From: an uncultured Alphaproteobacteria bacterium
GTDB lineage: Bacteria > Pseudomonadota > Alphaproteobacteria > UBA6615
Reading direction: 5' to 3'
DNA length: 64,000 nucleotides
Assembly: GCA_943787745.1 (NCBI GenBank)
Contig: CALSNJ010000003.1
Location: 62,001 to 126,000, forward strand
The notes beneath the pieces are model-generated. The model ran no database searches, had not been told where the DNA came from, and saw nothing but the letters and a program-made list of their open reading frames with translations. Position 1 is the first letter of the stretch. Each line of letters begins with the position of its first letter. Both the position numbers and the translations under genes were made by a program. Positions 54,213 to 63,829 of the stretch are shown in pieces.

Positions 54213-54914
54213 ATGATATCATCTACCGATCCAACAGTACTGGCACTCGACGCAGCAGGTGGGGCGTGCTCGGCAGCGCTCTGGCGGGCAGGTGGGGTTG
54301 TCGCGCGTCGATGGAGTGCAATGGATCGCGGCCATGCCGAAGCCCTGATGCCGATGGTCGAGGATGTCGTGGCCGACCATGGTTACGGGGCGGTCGATCT
54401 GATTTGTGTCGGTGTTGGGCCGGGCGGTTATACCGGGCTGCGGATCGCGCTTTCGGCGGCACGCGGACTGGGTCTGGCGACCGGATTGCCGATGCTGGGA
54501 ATTCGCAATACTGATGTCCATGAAACAATGGCGCGCGTAATTATGCCGGCGGGGAATCTGGCGGTGCTGCTGGAAACCCGGCGTGCGGAGTTTTACGTCC
54601 AGCTTTATGGAGATGAAGCTCTGGCGGAGAATGGGCCGGCCATACTTTCGTTGGCGGAAACAGTCGAAACGCTGAGAAAATTCGCAGGAGAACTCGTGAT
54701 TGCCGGAGATGCGGTTGCGCGCTTCCGTGCCGCCGTTTCGGACGCACCCGTCAGCTGGACCTTCCTGGAGGATCAGCACGCAGATGCCGGAATTTTTGCA
54801 GAACTGGGCGCACAGCGGGCCTCTGCGGCTTCCAGGGTTCCGCCGCAGCCTCTTTATCTGCGCCCGCCAGATGCTTCGCCTCCGTCGGCTGACCGGCAGC
54901 GTTTGCGGGGATGA
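54213..54914 (+). CDS. tsaB: tRNA threonylcarbamoyladenosine biosynthesis protein TsaB
   Basis: 233-residue partner of TsaD in t6A37 synthesis. ASKHA-fold motifs: VLALDAAGGACSAAL, the DRGHAEALMPMVEDVV region and VGVGPGGYTGLRIALSAARGL. The ATG at 54213 matches the family N-terminus; a GAC-rich leader precedes it with no strong ribosome site. The stop overlaps the rimI start by 4 bp (ATGA). Confidence 0.95.
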   Translation: MISSTDPTVLALDAAGGACSAALWRAGGVVARRWSAMDRGHAEALMPMVEDVVADHGYGAVDLICVGVGPGGYTGLRIALSAARGLGLATGLPMLGIRNTDVHETMARVIMPAGNLAVLLETRRAEFYVQLYGDEALAENGPAILSLAETVETLRKFAGELVIAGDAVARFRAAVSDAPVSWTFLEDQHADAGIFAELGAQRASAASRVPPQPLYLRPPDASPPSADRQRLRG

Positions 54915-55381
54915 CACAAGCCCGGATCTTGACGGCAGGGTTGGAAATGGCAGAGGTGTTGTCAGAATTGCACACCATTTGTTTCGACCCGCTGCCCGAA
55001 ACACCGTGGCCTGCAACGGCTATGCGGACCATCTTGCGTATGCCTGGCATACACAGCTACGCATTGTGGGATTGCGAGCCGGCCCCTGTTGGTTTGCTGA
55101 TTGGTCGGGAAACGCGTGATGAAGCTGAGGTTCTGACGGTCTGTGTCTCACCGACCGCGCGGCGCAAGGGCTTTGCCCGCGACTTATTTACAGCCTTTAT
55201 TGGCGATATTGCTTGTGGGACCCGGCTTGTGCTTGAGGTTGCAGTCGACAACAAGAACGCCATAGAATTGTATAAAAGTTTAAAATTTCAAGAGGTTGGA
55301 CGTCGCCCGAATTATTATCGAGTGGGCAAATCACGGATCGATGCATTGATTATGGCCCGTCAGACAGCCTCTGTAGTTTAA
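54911..55381 (+). CDS. rimI: Ribosomal protein S18-alanine N-acetyltransferase-like GNAT
   Basis: 156-residue GNAT acetyltransferase. Acetyl-CoA-binding loop V-SPTARRKGFARDLF (R-R-x-G-x-A), then LEVAVDNKNAIELYKSLKFQEVGRRPNYY, the classic RimI block. Genetic context (overlapping tsaB, before mucR and fur) supports RimI and not a generic GNAT. The C-terminus is typical. Confidence 0.93.
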   Translation: MTQARILTAGLEMAEVLSELHTICFDPLPETPWPATAMRTILRMPGIHSYALWDCEPAPVGLLIGRETRDEAEVLTVCVSPTARRKGFARDLFTAFIGDIACGTRLVLEVAVDNKNAIELYKSLKFQEVGRRPNYYRVGKSRIDALIMARQTASVV

Positions 55382-55476
55382 TAAAAAACATCCGGGAATG
55401 TTCTGGACAACGAATGGAATATGACTAAATAAGCAAGGAGTTCTTGTTAATATTTTCTTCCGGAAGAGGAATCCCC

Positions 55477-55881
55477 ATGAGTGAACAGGTGAGTTCATCA
55501 GATTTGTTGAAACTAACCGCCGATATCGTTGCGGCGCATGTGTCCAACAACAAGCTGCCAGCCGCCGATTTGCCGCAACTTATTGCGCAGGTTCACGCCA
55601 GCCTGAGTGATACGGGCGGGGAGCCCAGTGGGCAGCCGCGCCCGTCACCGGCCGTGCCGATCAAGAAGTCCGTGACTGCGGATTACATTGTCTGTCTTGA
55701 AGACGGCAAGAAACTGAAAATGCTCAAACGGCATCTCAAAACCTCTTACGACCTGACACCGGAGCAATATCGCGAGCGGTGGGGGTTGCCAGCGGATTAC
55801 CCCATGGTTGCCCCTAACTATGCCAAGAAGCGCAGCCAACTCGCAAAGAAGATAGGGCTCGGAAAACGCGGCAAGAACTAG
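55477..55881 (+). CDS. mucR: MucR/Ros-family transcriptional regulator
   Basis: 134-residue zinc-finger regulator. N-terminal oligomerisation part (residues 1-45, LLKLTADIVAAHVSNNKLPAADLP), then the Ros/MucR finger DYIVCLEDGKKLKMLKRHLKTSY in which the second Cys of the classical finger is Asp (Cys-x2-Asp, His, His), and the conserved LTPEQYRERWGLPADYPMVAPNYAKKRS. Such proteins bind AT-rich promoters and repress widely. The 95-bp upstream region is itself AT-rich, so autoregulation is plausible. The ATG at 55477 begins the family sequence. Confidence 0.93.
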   Translation: MSEQVSSSDLLKLTADIVAAHVSNNKLPAADLPQLIAQVHASLSDTGGEPSGQPRPSPAVPIKKSVTADYIVCLEDGKKLKMLKRHLKTSYDLTPEQYRERWGLPADYPMVAPNYAKKRSQLAKKIGLGKRGKN

Positions 55882-55989
55882 ATCTGTTTTTTGCTGTTTG
55901 GGGTAATGTCGCCCCGATTCGGATTTTGTCGTATATTGTCATTCGCAATTTGAACCGGTGGGCCGGAATGGTCCCAAAGGGAAGCGGGC

Positions 55990-56433
55990 TTGAGCACGGA
56001 CATGCCTTCGCGCATCGAACAGTTATGCATTGATCAGGGTCTTAAGCTGACCGGTCAGAGACGAACGATTGCGCGTGTCCTGTCGGACGCGGAGGACCAT
56101 CCCGATGTGGATCAGGTCTATCGTCGGGCGACTCAGCTCGACCCCCGGATTTCGATTGCGACAGTGTACCGAACGGTTCGTCTTTTCGAGGAGGCCAATA
56201 TTCTTGAAAAGCATGATTTCGGGGACGGACGGGCGCGTTATGAAGAGGTCCAGGATGATCACCATGATCATCTGATTGATGTGAAGACAGGCAAAGTCAT
56301 CGAATTCTTCAATGAAGAAATCGAGGCATTGAAAGAACGTATTGCCCGTGATCTTGGCTATGAGCTGATCGATCATCGGCTCGAGCTGTTTGCCAAACCA
56401 CTTGGATCGTCTGATGACGATGGCAGTGACTGA
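55990..56433 (+). CDS. fur: Fur-family metalloregulator (Fur/Mur type)
   Basis: 147-residue dimeric repressor. N-terminal winged helix (GLKLTGQRRTIARVLSDAEDHPDVDQVYRRA, ISIATVYRTVRLFEE) and C-terminal metal-binding domain with HHDHLIDVKTGKVIEF; the CxxC pairs of enterobacterial Fur are absent, as in alphaproteobacterial Fur/Mur. It may sense manganese or iron. I start at the TTG at 55990, 6 nt after GGGAAG; an ATG at 56002 is in frame but has a poor ribosome site. Sits between mucR and olsBA. Confidence 0.94.
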   Translation: MSTDMPSRIEQLCIDQGLKLTGQRRTIARVLSDAEDHPDVDQVYRRATQLDPRISIATVYRTVRLFEEANILEKHDFGDGRARYEEVQDDHHDHLIDVKTGKVIEFFNEEIEALKERIARDLGYELIDHRLELFAKPLGSSDDDGSD

Positions 56434-56465
56434 ATGTTTCGCGATCATGCACGACCACAGGTCGG

Positions 56466-57365
56466 GTGAAAGCATTGTCTACGCAGCATAACCCTGTCCG
56501 GAAAGCCGAAGACCTGGATGCCGCACTGGCAGCGCTGGGTTCGGGAACTCTGGGCGCTCGCCTGGCGCGCGACGCGGCTGATGTGGATGCCGCGCAGGCG
56601 CTCCGTTATCGGGTTTTCTATGATGAAATGAGGGCTGTGCCCGATGCCGAGATGGCCAAGGCACGACGGGATATCGACCCGTTTGATGCGGCCTGCGAGC
56701 ATCTTCTTGTTTTTGATACGGACCGCGGGAGTGGCCCGGACTCGATTGTCGCAACCTATCGTTTGCTCCGCGGCAGCTCTGCCAGGGAACATGGGCGATT
56801 CTACACATCGGGTGAGTATGATATCTCGCCGCTCACCGGTTATGAGGGCGAGGTTCTTGAGCTCGGCCGCAGTTGCGTGGATGCTCAGTATCGCGGTCGT
56901 CCGACCATGCAGTTGCTCTGGGGCGCAATTGCACAGTTCGTGTTTTATCATGACATTTCGCTGATGTTCGGTTGCGCCAGCTTGCATGGGGTTGATCCTG
57001 AAGCGCTGGCTGTGCCGTTGAGCTACCTGCACCATTTCCATCTGGCGCCTGAGGAGTTGCGGCCTCGTGCATTGCCCGACCTTTATGTCGGAATGGATTT
57101 CGTGCCGGCGAGCGAGATCAATCAGAAGCGGGCTCTGGCCGCGTTGCCCCCTCTTGTGAAGGGTTATCTGCGGCTCGGTGGGTTTGTGGGTGAGGGCGCT
57201 GTTGTCGATCATCAGTTCAACACAACTGACGTGTGTGTGGTGGTGAAGACCGATCAGGTGAATGACAAATACTATCGTCATTATGGGCGGGATACGCCGG
57301 AAGACTGGGCGCGCAAAAACGATGCGGTGGGCCATGTTTCCGAGCGGGGAGCCGAGAGCAAATGA
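56466..57365 (+). CDS. olsB: L-ornithine N-alpha-acyltransferase OlsB
   Basis: 299-residue acyltransferase that acylates ornithine from acyl-ACP to give lyso-ornithine lipid. GNAT-like family (hemolysin-type) motifs: ALRYRVFYDEMRA, FDAACEHLLVFD, VLELGRSCVDAQYRGR and GCASLHGVDP. Start is a GTG at 56466 with AGGTCGG upstream. Its end overlaps olsA by 4 bp (ATGA), so the two acyl transfers are encoded together. Ornithine lipids replace phospholipids under phosphate limitation in many alphaproteobacteria, but I see no Pho box here. Confidence 0.9.
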   Translation: MKALSTQHNPVRKAEDLDAALAALGSGTLGARLARDAADVDAAQALRYRVFYDEMRAVPDAEMAKARRDIDPFDAACEHLLVFDTDRGSGPDSIVATYRLLRGSSAREHGRFYTSGEYDISPLTGYEGEVLELGRSCVDAQYRGRPTMQLLWGAIAQFVFYHDISLMFGCASLHGVDPEALAVPLSYLHHFHLAPEELRPRALPDLYVGMDFVPASEINQKRALAALPPLVKGYLRLGGFVGEGAVVDHQFNTTDVCVVVKTDQVNDKYYRHYGRDTPEDWARKNDAVGHVSERGAESK

Positions 57366-58318
57366 CGGAACCGACCGTCTATCATTCCCGGCTGACAGCG
57401 ATCTGTCGGGCATCGGTCTATGCCGCTTTCACGCTGGCCGTGATTCCCGTTCAGGCTGTAGCGCTTCTGCTGCGATTGCCTCTCTCAAGACGTGTGCCGC
57501 TCTGGTATCACCGAATTTGTTGCCGGCTTCTGGGTATTCGCCTCGAGGTCTTTGGCCGCCGCTCGAAGGCGCGGCCGACACTGTTTGTCGCCAATCATTC
57601 GTCCTATCTCGATATCGCGATCTACGGTGCACTGATCCCTGGCTCGTTTGTGGCCAAATCCGAAGTCGGGGAATGGCCGTTCTTCGGGTTGCTGGCAAAA
57701 CTGCAGCGTTCAGTCTTTGTTGACCGTCGCATGCGGACCTCTCATTTGCAGGCCACGGCATTGGGCAAACGCCTTGAGGCAGGGGACAGCATGATCCTGT
57801 TTCCGGAGGGGACGAGCAATGATGGGAACCACGTTGAGCGGTTCAAAAGCGCGCTGCTTTCGGTTGCTGAATTCAGGGTCAACGATGAGGCTTTGGTGGT
57901 TCAACCGGTGTCGCTGACCTATTCGCGGGTCGACGGCATACCGATCGGGCGCCATCTCCGCCCCTTCTATGCCTGGTATGGCGATATGGAACTGGTCGGG
58001 CACGCCGCCGAGCTTGTCGGTCTGGGGCGATTGACTGTGACGGTCTCGTTTCATGAGCCGGTCACGATTGAGCAATTCGCATCGCGCAAGGAGCTTACCG
58101 AGTATTGCCAGGACCAGATCCAGGCCGGTCATTCTGACGCGCTGGCTGGCCGCATTCAGCCCAAGGCGGGCGCCGCAGGACGTTGGGACTGGATCCGCTG
58201 GCGTCTGCGCCCACATTTCCGCGATATGAAGGGTCTGCGTCGCGCGAAGAAGGGCTTTGCAAGTCCCCGCGAAAAGCGCGCAGCCGGTCGGGTTGACTCC
58301 CGGGCAGCGAAAGCTTAG
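57362..58318 (+). CDS. olsA: Lyso-ornithine lipid O-acyltransferase OlsA
   Basis: 318-residue PlsC-family acyltransferase that completes ornithine lipid synthesis; it may also act on lysophosphatidate. Catalytic NHSSYLD (His-x4-Asp) at about 79-85 and the acceptor-binding FPEGTSN at about 142-148 are intact. An N-terminal TM (about 18-38) anchors it. The protein ends with a basic tail (KKGFASPREKRAAGR). Translationally coupled to olsB. Confidence 0.92.
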   Translation: MTEPTVYHSRLTAICRASVYAAFTLAVIPVQAVALLLRLPLSRRVPLWYHRICCRLLGIRLEVFGRRSKARPTLFVANHSSYLDIAIYGALIPGSFVAKSEVGEWPFFGLLAKLQRSVFVDRRMRTSHLQATALGKRLEAGDSMILFPEGTSNDGNHVERFKSALLSVAEFRVNDEALVVQPVSLTYSRVDGIPIGRHLRPFYAWYGDMELVGHAAELVGLGRLTVTVSFHEPVTIEQFASRKELTEYCQDQIQAGHSDALAGRIQPKAGAAGRWDWIRWRLRPHFRDMKGLRRAKKGFASPREKRAAGRVDSRAAKA

Positions 58319-58326
58319 TTGTGCAA

Positions 58327-58385
58327 TTATTCATGAATAACAATGTCTTGTCGGTCAAATTGTCGAAAATAATTCGATCTGACCG
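58327..58385. promoter_or_regulatory. Palindrome and hairpin between olsA and miaB
   Basis: A perfect 14-bp palindrome TTATTCATGAATAA (58327-58340) is followed by a hairpin with outer arms CGGTCA/TGACCG (58352-58357, 58380-58385) and inner arms TCGAA/TTCGA (58363-58367, 58373-58377). The AT-rich palindrome may be an operator for miaB or the upstream gene; the hairpin may end ols transcription. Confidence 0.4.
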
Positions 58386-58415
58386 GGTACAGACGTCGCG
58401 GATGGTTTAGGGCCC

Positions 58416-59816
58416 TTGGCCAAGAAACTTTTCATAAAAACCTACGGCTGCCAGATGAATGTCTACGACTCCGCGCGTATGGCGGAAGTTCTGGCGCCGC
58501 TCGGCTATGCGCCCGGTGACGGCCCCGAGGATGCCGATATGGTGATCCTCAACACCTGCCATATCCGGGAAAAGGCCAGCGACAAGGTGTACTCCGAACT
58601 CGGTCGGCTGCGAGATATCAAGGATCAACGCGCCGCAGAAGGTCAGCAGACGGTGATCGCCGTGGCTGGATGTGTGGCGCAGGCCGAAGGTGAAGAGATG
58701 CTTCGCCGCGCGCCCTATGTGGATATTGTTCTGGGCCCACAAACCTATCATCGCCTTCCCGAAATGGTGGCGCGCGCCCATCGCGCGAGCCAGTCCGGCA
58801 TGCGCCATAGCGGTGTTCTCGAGACGGACTTCCCGCTGGAGAGCAAGTTTGATCATCTCCCGCTACAACGGCAGGAGAACGGGGTTTCTGCATTTCTTTC
58901 GATCCAAGAGGGCTGTGACAAGTTCTGCACCTTCTGTGTCGTGCCCTATACACGCGGGGCGGAGTTCTCTCGCCCTGTGGCGCAGGTTGTTCAGGAGGCC
59001 GAGGCGCTGGTGGCGGGCGGTGTTCGCGAGCTCACATTGCTGGGCCAGAATGTGAATGCCTATCACGGCACCGACACTGCGGGTCGTGAGACCGGTCTGG
59101 GCAGTCTTGCGCGGCGACTGTCGGAAATCGACGGCCTGATGCGTATTCGTTATACGACCAGTCACCCTCGTGATGTGGATGAAGATCTGATCGCCGCGCA
59201 TGGTGAGGTGCCTGCATTGATGCCGTATCTGCATCTCCCTGTGCAATCGGGCAGCGACCGGATTCTGGAAGCCATGAATCGCGGCCATGATGCAGAGAGT
59301 TACCTGCGCACAATCGAGAGGTTGCGGTCCGCGCGGCCCGATCTTGCGTTCAGTTGCGATTTTATCGTCGGGTTCCCCGGCGAGAGCGACTCTGATTTTG
59401 AGGCGACACTCGATTTGATTCGCACTGTGGAATACGCGCAGGCCTATTCATTCAAGTACAGCTCGCGCCCCGGAACCCCGGCCGCTGGGATGCCGCGTCA
59501 GGTGCCCGAAGAGGTCAAAGACGAACGCCTCGCACGCCTGCAGGCCCTGCTCATGGAGCAGATGACAACATTCAATGAGGCTTCGCGCGGAACGACCTGC
59601 GAGGTTCTCTTTGAGCGGACGGGCCGTCATGAAGGACAGTTGGTTGGCCGGAGCCCTTATAATCAGGCCGTTCATGTAGAAGCGCCGGCGCATGCTGTGG
59701 GCGATATGGCAACGGTCTTCATCGAGACATGTAAACCGCATAGCCTGGCAGGCTGCTTGCGGGAAGAGGGGCAACCAAAAGGTGACCCTCGCGAAGAGGA
59801 GAGGCTGAGCGCTTGA
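58416..59816 (+). CDS. miaB: tRNA-2-methylthio-N6-dimethylallyladenosine synthase MiaB
   Basis: 466-residue radical SAM methylthiotransferase acting on i6A37 of tRNA. UPF0004 domain with GCQMNVYDS and [13 protein letters not shown]; radical SAM cluster [16 protein letters not shown]-terminal TRAM domain ([28 protein letters not shown]). Start is a TTG at 58416, since the nearest ATG upstream is followed by a stop codon. First gene of miaB-phoH-ybeY-corC-lnt. Confidence 0.97.
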   Translation: MAKKLFIKTYGCQMNVYDSARMAEVLAPLGYAPGDGPEDADMVILNTCHIREKASDKVYSELGRLRDIKDQRAAEGQQTVIAVAGCVAQAEGEEMLRRAPYVDIVLGPQTYHRLPEMVARAHRASQSGMRHSGVLETDFPLESKFDHLPLQRQENGVSAFLSIQEGCDKFCTFCVVPYTRGAEFSRPVAQVVQEAEALVAGGVRELTLLGQNVNAYHGTDTAGRETGLGSLARRLSEIDGLMRIRYTTSHPRDVDEDLIAAHGEVPALMPYLHLPVQSGSDRILEAMNRGHDAESYLRTIERLRSARPDLAFSCDFIVGFPGESDSDFEATLDLIRTVEYAQAYSFKYSSRPGTPAAGMPRQVPEEVKDERLARLQALLMEQMTTFNEASRGTTCEVLFERTGRHEGQLVGRSPYNQAVHVEAPAHAVGDMATVFIETCKPHSLAGCLREEGQPKGDPREEERLSA

Positions 59817-60823
59817 CATCGACCGATGTAAAACCGGGCAACCCGGTGCAAGTACATTTCGACGACAATGCGCTGCTCACCGCGCTATTCGGGCATCATG
59901 ACGAACACCTCTTGCAGATCGAACGCCTGCTGGATGTGACCTTGCGCTATCGCGGCAACCAGCTCGAAATTCAGGGCCCGGAAACGTCCCGTGAGATTGC
60001 CAATCGTGCGATCAAGGATCTCTACAAGTCACTCAAAAAGGGTGAGGAAGTTGGGCCCGGCGAAGTACAGGCTGCGGTGCGTATGGCCTCAAGCACCGAT
60101 CTTGACGGTGCCCGAATTTCAATTCGGACCCGGAAGCGGACGATCACCCCGCGGTCCCCGGTGCAGGCGAAATACCTTGAAGCTCTGGCTCGAGCGGACC
60201 TGACTTTCGGACTGGGGCCTGCGGGTACCGGCAAGACCTATCTGGCTGTTGCAATGGCAGTCTCTGATCTGATTCAGGGCAAGGTGGATCGTTTGATTCT
60301 CTCGCGCCCGGCGGTCGAAGCCGGCGAGCGTCTCGGGTTTCTCCCGGGTGATCTGCAGGACAAAATCGACCCCTATCTGCGCCCGCTTTACGATGCGTTG
60401 TATGACATGCTGCCCGGTGAGCAGGTCACCAGTCGTCTCGAAAGTGGTGAGATTGAAGTCGCACCCCTCGCGTTTATGCGCGGTCGCACGCTGTCGCGGG
60501 CCTTTATCATTCTTGATGAAGCCCAGAATACCTCCGCGATGCAGATGAAGATGTTTCTCACCCGTCTGGGAGAAGGGTCGCGGATGGCGATCACGGGCGA
60601 TATGACCCAGATCGACCTTCCCAGCGGAACCCGCTCAGGTCTGGGAGACGCTCTCGATGTACTCAATCGCGTGCAGGGTGTGGAGGTCGTGCGGTTCGGA
60701 GAAGACGATGTTGTGCGCCACGCCATGGTGGCCCGGATTGTGGGGGCCTACAACGCGCGCGATAAACAGCGCAGCGCGGTCAGTGGTGAGGATATGAGCG
60801 GCTCGGCACGGGAAGCGGATTGA
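59813..60823 (+). CDS. PhoH-like ATPase
   Basis: 336-residue cytoplasmic P-loop ATPase of the PhoH/YbeZ type. Walker [55 protein letters not shown], Walker [12 protein letters not shown] and GDMTQIDLP. An N-terminal KH-like RNA-binding segment (about 25-95) is present. The TTG start at 59813 overlaps the miaB TGA, with GAGAGG upstream. It partners with YbeY in ribosome and RNA metabolism. The operon is conserved in proteobacteria. Confidence 0.96.
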   Translation: MTSTDVKPGNPVQVHFDDNALLTALFGHHDEHLLQIERLLDVTLRYRGNQLEIQGPETSREIANRAIKDLYKSLKKGEEVGPGEVQAAVRMASSTDLDGARISIRTRKRTITPRSPVQAKYLEALARADLTFGLGPAGTGKTYLAVAMAVSDLIQGKVDRLILSRPAVEAGERLGFLPGDLQDKIDPYLRPLYDALYDMLPGEQVTSRLESGEIEVAPLAFMRGRTLSRAFIILDEAQNTSAMQMKMFLTRLGEGSRMAITGDMTQIDLPSGTRSGLGDALDVLNRVQGVEVVRFGEDDVVRHAMVARIVGAYNARDKQRSAVSGEDMSGSAREAD

Positions 60824-61332
60824 TGCGCGCAGCCGGGACTGAAGTGTTGGTCGAGTTTGCGGATGCGCGCTGGCAGGCATCTGATGTTTCCGATGCGAGC
60901 GCCATGATCACCCGCGCTGTCTGCGCCGTGATCGACCGTGAGGCACCCGGCCATCCGGTTGAAATCGGAATTCGCCTGACGAATGATTCTGAGATTCAGT
61001 CTCTGAACCGCGACTGGCGCGGACAGGACAAGCCAACCAATGTGCTTGCCTTCGCCCTGGGTGAAGACGAACAGCTCGTACCTGCAGATCCGGCCCAAAC
61101 TGTTCCGTTGGGAGATGTTGTGGTCGCGTTTGAAACTTGCGCCCGCGAAGCTCGTGAGGAGAGCAAATCAATAGCCAATCATCTTTGTCATCTGGTTGTT
61201 CATGGAACTTTGCATTTGCTGGGTTATGATCATGACGTGGCCGATGATGCGGAGATTATGGAAGCAGCTGAACGTGAAATACTATCAGGTCTTGGAATTC
61301 CCGACCCCTATGCCGATAGCGTGGCCGCGTAA
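60823..61332 (+). CDS. ybeY: Endoribonuclease YbeY
   Basis: 169-residue zinc metalloprotein of rRNA maturation and ribosome quality control. The zinc-binding motif is intact in [16 protein letters not shown] (His-x3-His-x5-His). [16 protein letters not shown] and [12 protein letters not shown] are conserved. The ATG at 60823 overlaps the phoH TGA by one base (TGATG). Confidence 0.96.
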   Translation: MRAAGTEVLVEFADARWQASDVSDASAMITRAVCAVIDREAPGHPVEIGIRLTNDSEIQSLNRDWRGQDKPTNVLAFALGEDEQLVPADPAQTVPLGDVVVAFETCAREAREESKSIANHLCHLVVHGTLHLLGYDHDVADDAEIMEAAEREILSGLGIPDPYADSVAA

Positions 61333-61338
61333 CCGACG

Positions 61339-62233
61339 ATGACGGACCTTCCTCAAAGCGACGCGACAACACCGGGATCTGACACCGGCATTTGGCGACT
61401 GTCTGCGCGGCCTTTTTGGGTCCCGGAACAATGAAGGCACGGTGCGGGAAGCGATCGGTGTTCTGATCGAGGAGCCCGGGACCGAAGACGCCGCGATCGG
61501 TCCAGATGAAAGTCTACTGATCACCAACATTCTGAAATTGCACGATCTGACAGCCGAAGATGTGAGTATCCCGCGGGCTGATATTGTCGCGATTGATGAG
61601 AGTGCCGAATTGCACACGGTTGCTGATTTGATTGCGAAGGAGGCGCATTCCCGCCTGCCCGTATATCGCGGGCAGCTCGATGACGTCGTGGGTTTCGTTC
61701 ATATCAAGGATGTGCTGTCCGCAATGCGGACGGCACCGCATCAGGCGGTTCGTGAACTCAAGCGTGAAATCCTGTTTGCCGCGCCCTCGATCCGCGTTCT
61801 GGATTTGCTGCTCGAGATGCGGGCACAGCGTACGCATATGGCGATTGTGGTTGACGAGTTCGGGGGCGTTGACGGGTTGGTCACGATTGAAGACCTCGTT
61901 GAAGAGATCGTTGGGGAAATTGAAGACGAGCATGATGAAGAGGTCTCGTCGATCACACCCAACCCCGATGGCTCGGTTTTGGTTGATGCGCGCGTGGAGA
62001 TCGAAGATCTGGAGGCGCTCTTGGGTCGCTTTGTGACTGAAGAGGAGCGTGAAACCTGCGATACGCTGGGTGGTGTGGTTTTTGCGCTGATTGATCGCGT
62101 TCCACGCCGCAGCGAGGTCGTGACTCATCCATCGGGAGTGGAATTCGAAGTCGTGGATGCCGATCCACGTCGCATCAAGCGGCTGCGGGTGCGGGATTTA
62201 CGTGCCGCCGAACCACCTGCCGATCCTGGTTGA
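61339..62233 (+). CDS. corC: CorC/HlyC-family CBS-domain protein (N-terminal frameshift)
   Basis: Two CBS domains (about IPRADIVAIDESAELHTV and VRELKREILFAAPSIRVL) and a C-terminal CorC_HlyC domain (LVDARVEIEDLEALLG). The ATG at 61339, 7 nt after ybeY, opens a typical N-terminus (MTDLPQSD, DTGIWRLS) but that frame stops at 61435. The CBS frame is shifted by one base: it reads CLRGLFGSRNNEGTVREAIG from about 61397, and has no start codon after an in-frame TGA at 61340. Joining the two near 61396-61404 gives a normal protein. The alternative is translation from the GTG at 61442 (263 residues). Confidence 0.85.
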
Positions 62234-62251
62234 ACCGCAGGACGGACAGTG

Positions 62252-63829
62252 ATGCTCGCGCCGTTAGCTGATTATGTTCGGGCCTTGCGAGGCTGGCGTC
62301 GTGTGTTGCTCACAATTGCCCTGGGTGCGGTCGCGGCCTTGGCCTTGCCGCCTTTTCACATCATTCCCGTTTTGCTGGTCGCCTTTTCCGGATTGATCTG
62401 GATTCTGGAAGGTCACGATGTGGAGCCGCGTCCGTTGCGCGGGGCGCTGCTGACCGGGTTCTGGTTCGGGTTTGGCCATTTCTTTCTGGGTCTGCACTGG
62501 ATTGTCGAGCCGATGCTCGTCGACCCTGCACGTACGGCCTGGATGATTCCCTTTTCCTGGCCCGGGCTGGCCGCGGGGCTGGCGATTTTTCCGGCGCTCG
62601 CATGCGGTGTGCAGGCCATCGGACGGTTCGGAAACAATACGGCGGCGCGGGTACTGGTATTCGCGGGCCTTTGGACAGTTTCGGAGTTGTTGCGCGGATT
62701 TGTGCTGACCGGTTTTCCCTGGAACCTTATCGGGTATGTCTGGGCCGGCAATGGACCGGGCTTGCCGATGCTGCAGGCCAGCGCAGTTGTCGGAGTTCTC
62801 GGTCTCGGGACGATCACCATACTGGCCTCGGCCATGCCGGCTGTTCTAGGTGCCGCGGGTCCGGGTTCGTCCTGGCGTTCAACTTTGGTTCTCGTGATTA
62901 CACTGCTGATTCCCGCTCTGCTGTGGTCGGGCGGTCTCTACAGGTTGCAAAATACGGAAGATTCTTATGTGCCCGACGTGCGCCTGCGCATCGTTCAGGC
63001 CAATATTGCGCAGAAGGACAAATGGAATCCGGAGCTGCGGACTCAGCACCTGGAGAAATATATTCGACTGACCAATACGGAGAGCCCGGAAAAACCGACG
63101 CATGTTATCTGGCCCGAAACCGCTGTGCCCTTTCTATTGGCCAATGATGCCCTGATCCGGGGACAGGTGGCGCGTGCCATTCCGCCCGAAGGGGCCCTCA
63201 TCACGGGGAGTGTGCGGTCCGCTTTTCACGATGGTGGTCGACAACTCTTCAACTCGCTGCTGGTGATTGATTGGGCCGCCAATATCACGCAGGTCTACGA
63301 CAAATCACATCTGGTGCCGTTTGGTGAATATGTCCCGTTGCGCGGTGTTCTCCCGGTGGAGAAGATCGTGCCGGGCCAGGGAGATTTTACGGCCGGCCCG
63401 GCCCGGCGTCTGATCGACGTGACGGGCTTGCCGGCTTTTTCACCGCTGATTTGTTATGAGGCAATTTTTCCGGGCCAGGTGACCCCCGATGATGTGCGGC
63501 CTGCCTGGTTGCTTAACCTCACCAATGACGCCTGGTTCGGGAATTTCGCCGGACCGTGGCAGCACCTCGCGATTGCAACTTCGCGCACCGTCGAAGAAGG
63601 CCTGCCGATGGTGCGCGCGGCGAACACCGGTATTTCGGCTGTCGTTGATGCCCATGGTCGGGTACAGGGCTGGATGGGTGTGGGGGTCGAGGGTGTTCTC
63701 GACACGGCGCTTCCCAGGCCGATCCCGGCCACGCCGTTCGCGCGATGGGGCAATCTCATTCCCCTGATATTGGCATTGGGTCTGGTTGTTCTCGGATTGG
63801 TTTTGCTGCGTCGCCGGGATACGGCTTGA
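62252..63829 (+). CDS. lnt: Apolipoprotein N-acyltransferase Lnt
   Basis: 525-residue inner-membrane enzyme that adds the third acyl chain to outer-membrane lipoproteins, including those predicted in this window. About six N-terminal TM helices (residues 15-210) precede the nitrilase domain with the catalytic triad Glu in HVIWPETAVPFLL, Lys in VYDKSHLVPFGEYVP and Cys in LICYEAIFP. A C-terminal TM follows at about 498-518. ATG at 62252. Confidence 0.97.
   Translation: MLAPLADYVRALRGWRRVLLTIALGAVAALALPPFHIIPVLLVAFSGLIWILEGHDVEPRPLRGALLTGFWFGFGHFFLGLHWIVEPMLVDPARTAWMIPFSWPGLAAGLAIFPALACGVQAIGRFGNNTAARVLVFAGLWTVSELLRGFVLTGFPWNLIGYVWAGNGPGLPMLQASAVVGVLGLGTITILASAMPAVLGAAGPGSSWRSTLVLVITLLIPALLWSGGLYRLQNTEDSYVPDVRLRIVQANIAQKDKWNPELRTQHLEKYIRLTNTESPEKPTHVIWPETAVPFLLANDALIRGQVARAIPPEGALITGSVRSAFHDGGRQLFNSLLVIDWAANITQVYDKSHLVPFGEYVPLRGVLPVEKIVPGQGDFTAGPARRLIDVTGLPAFSPLICYEAIFPGQVTPDDVRPAWLLNLTNDAWFGNFAGPWQHLAIATSRTVEEGLPMVRAANTGISAVVDAHGRVQGWMGVGVEGVLDTALPRPIPATPFARWGNLIPLILALGLVVLGLVLLRRRDTA

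Noticed and set aside
56434-56465. Pho box before olsB
   Set aside because: The 32-bp gap is too short and has no phased TGTCA repeats.
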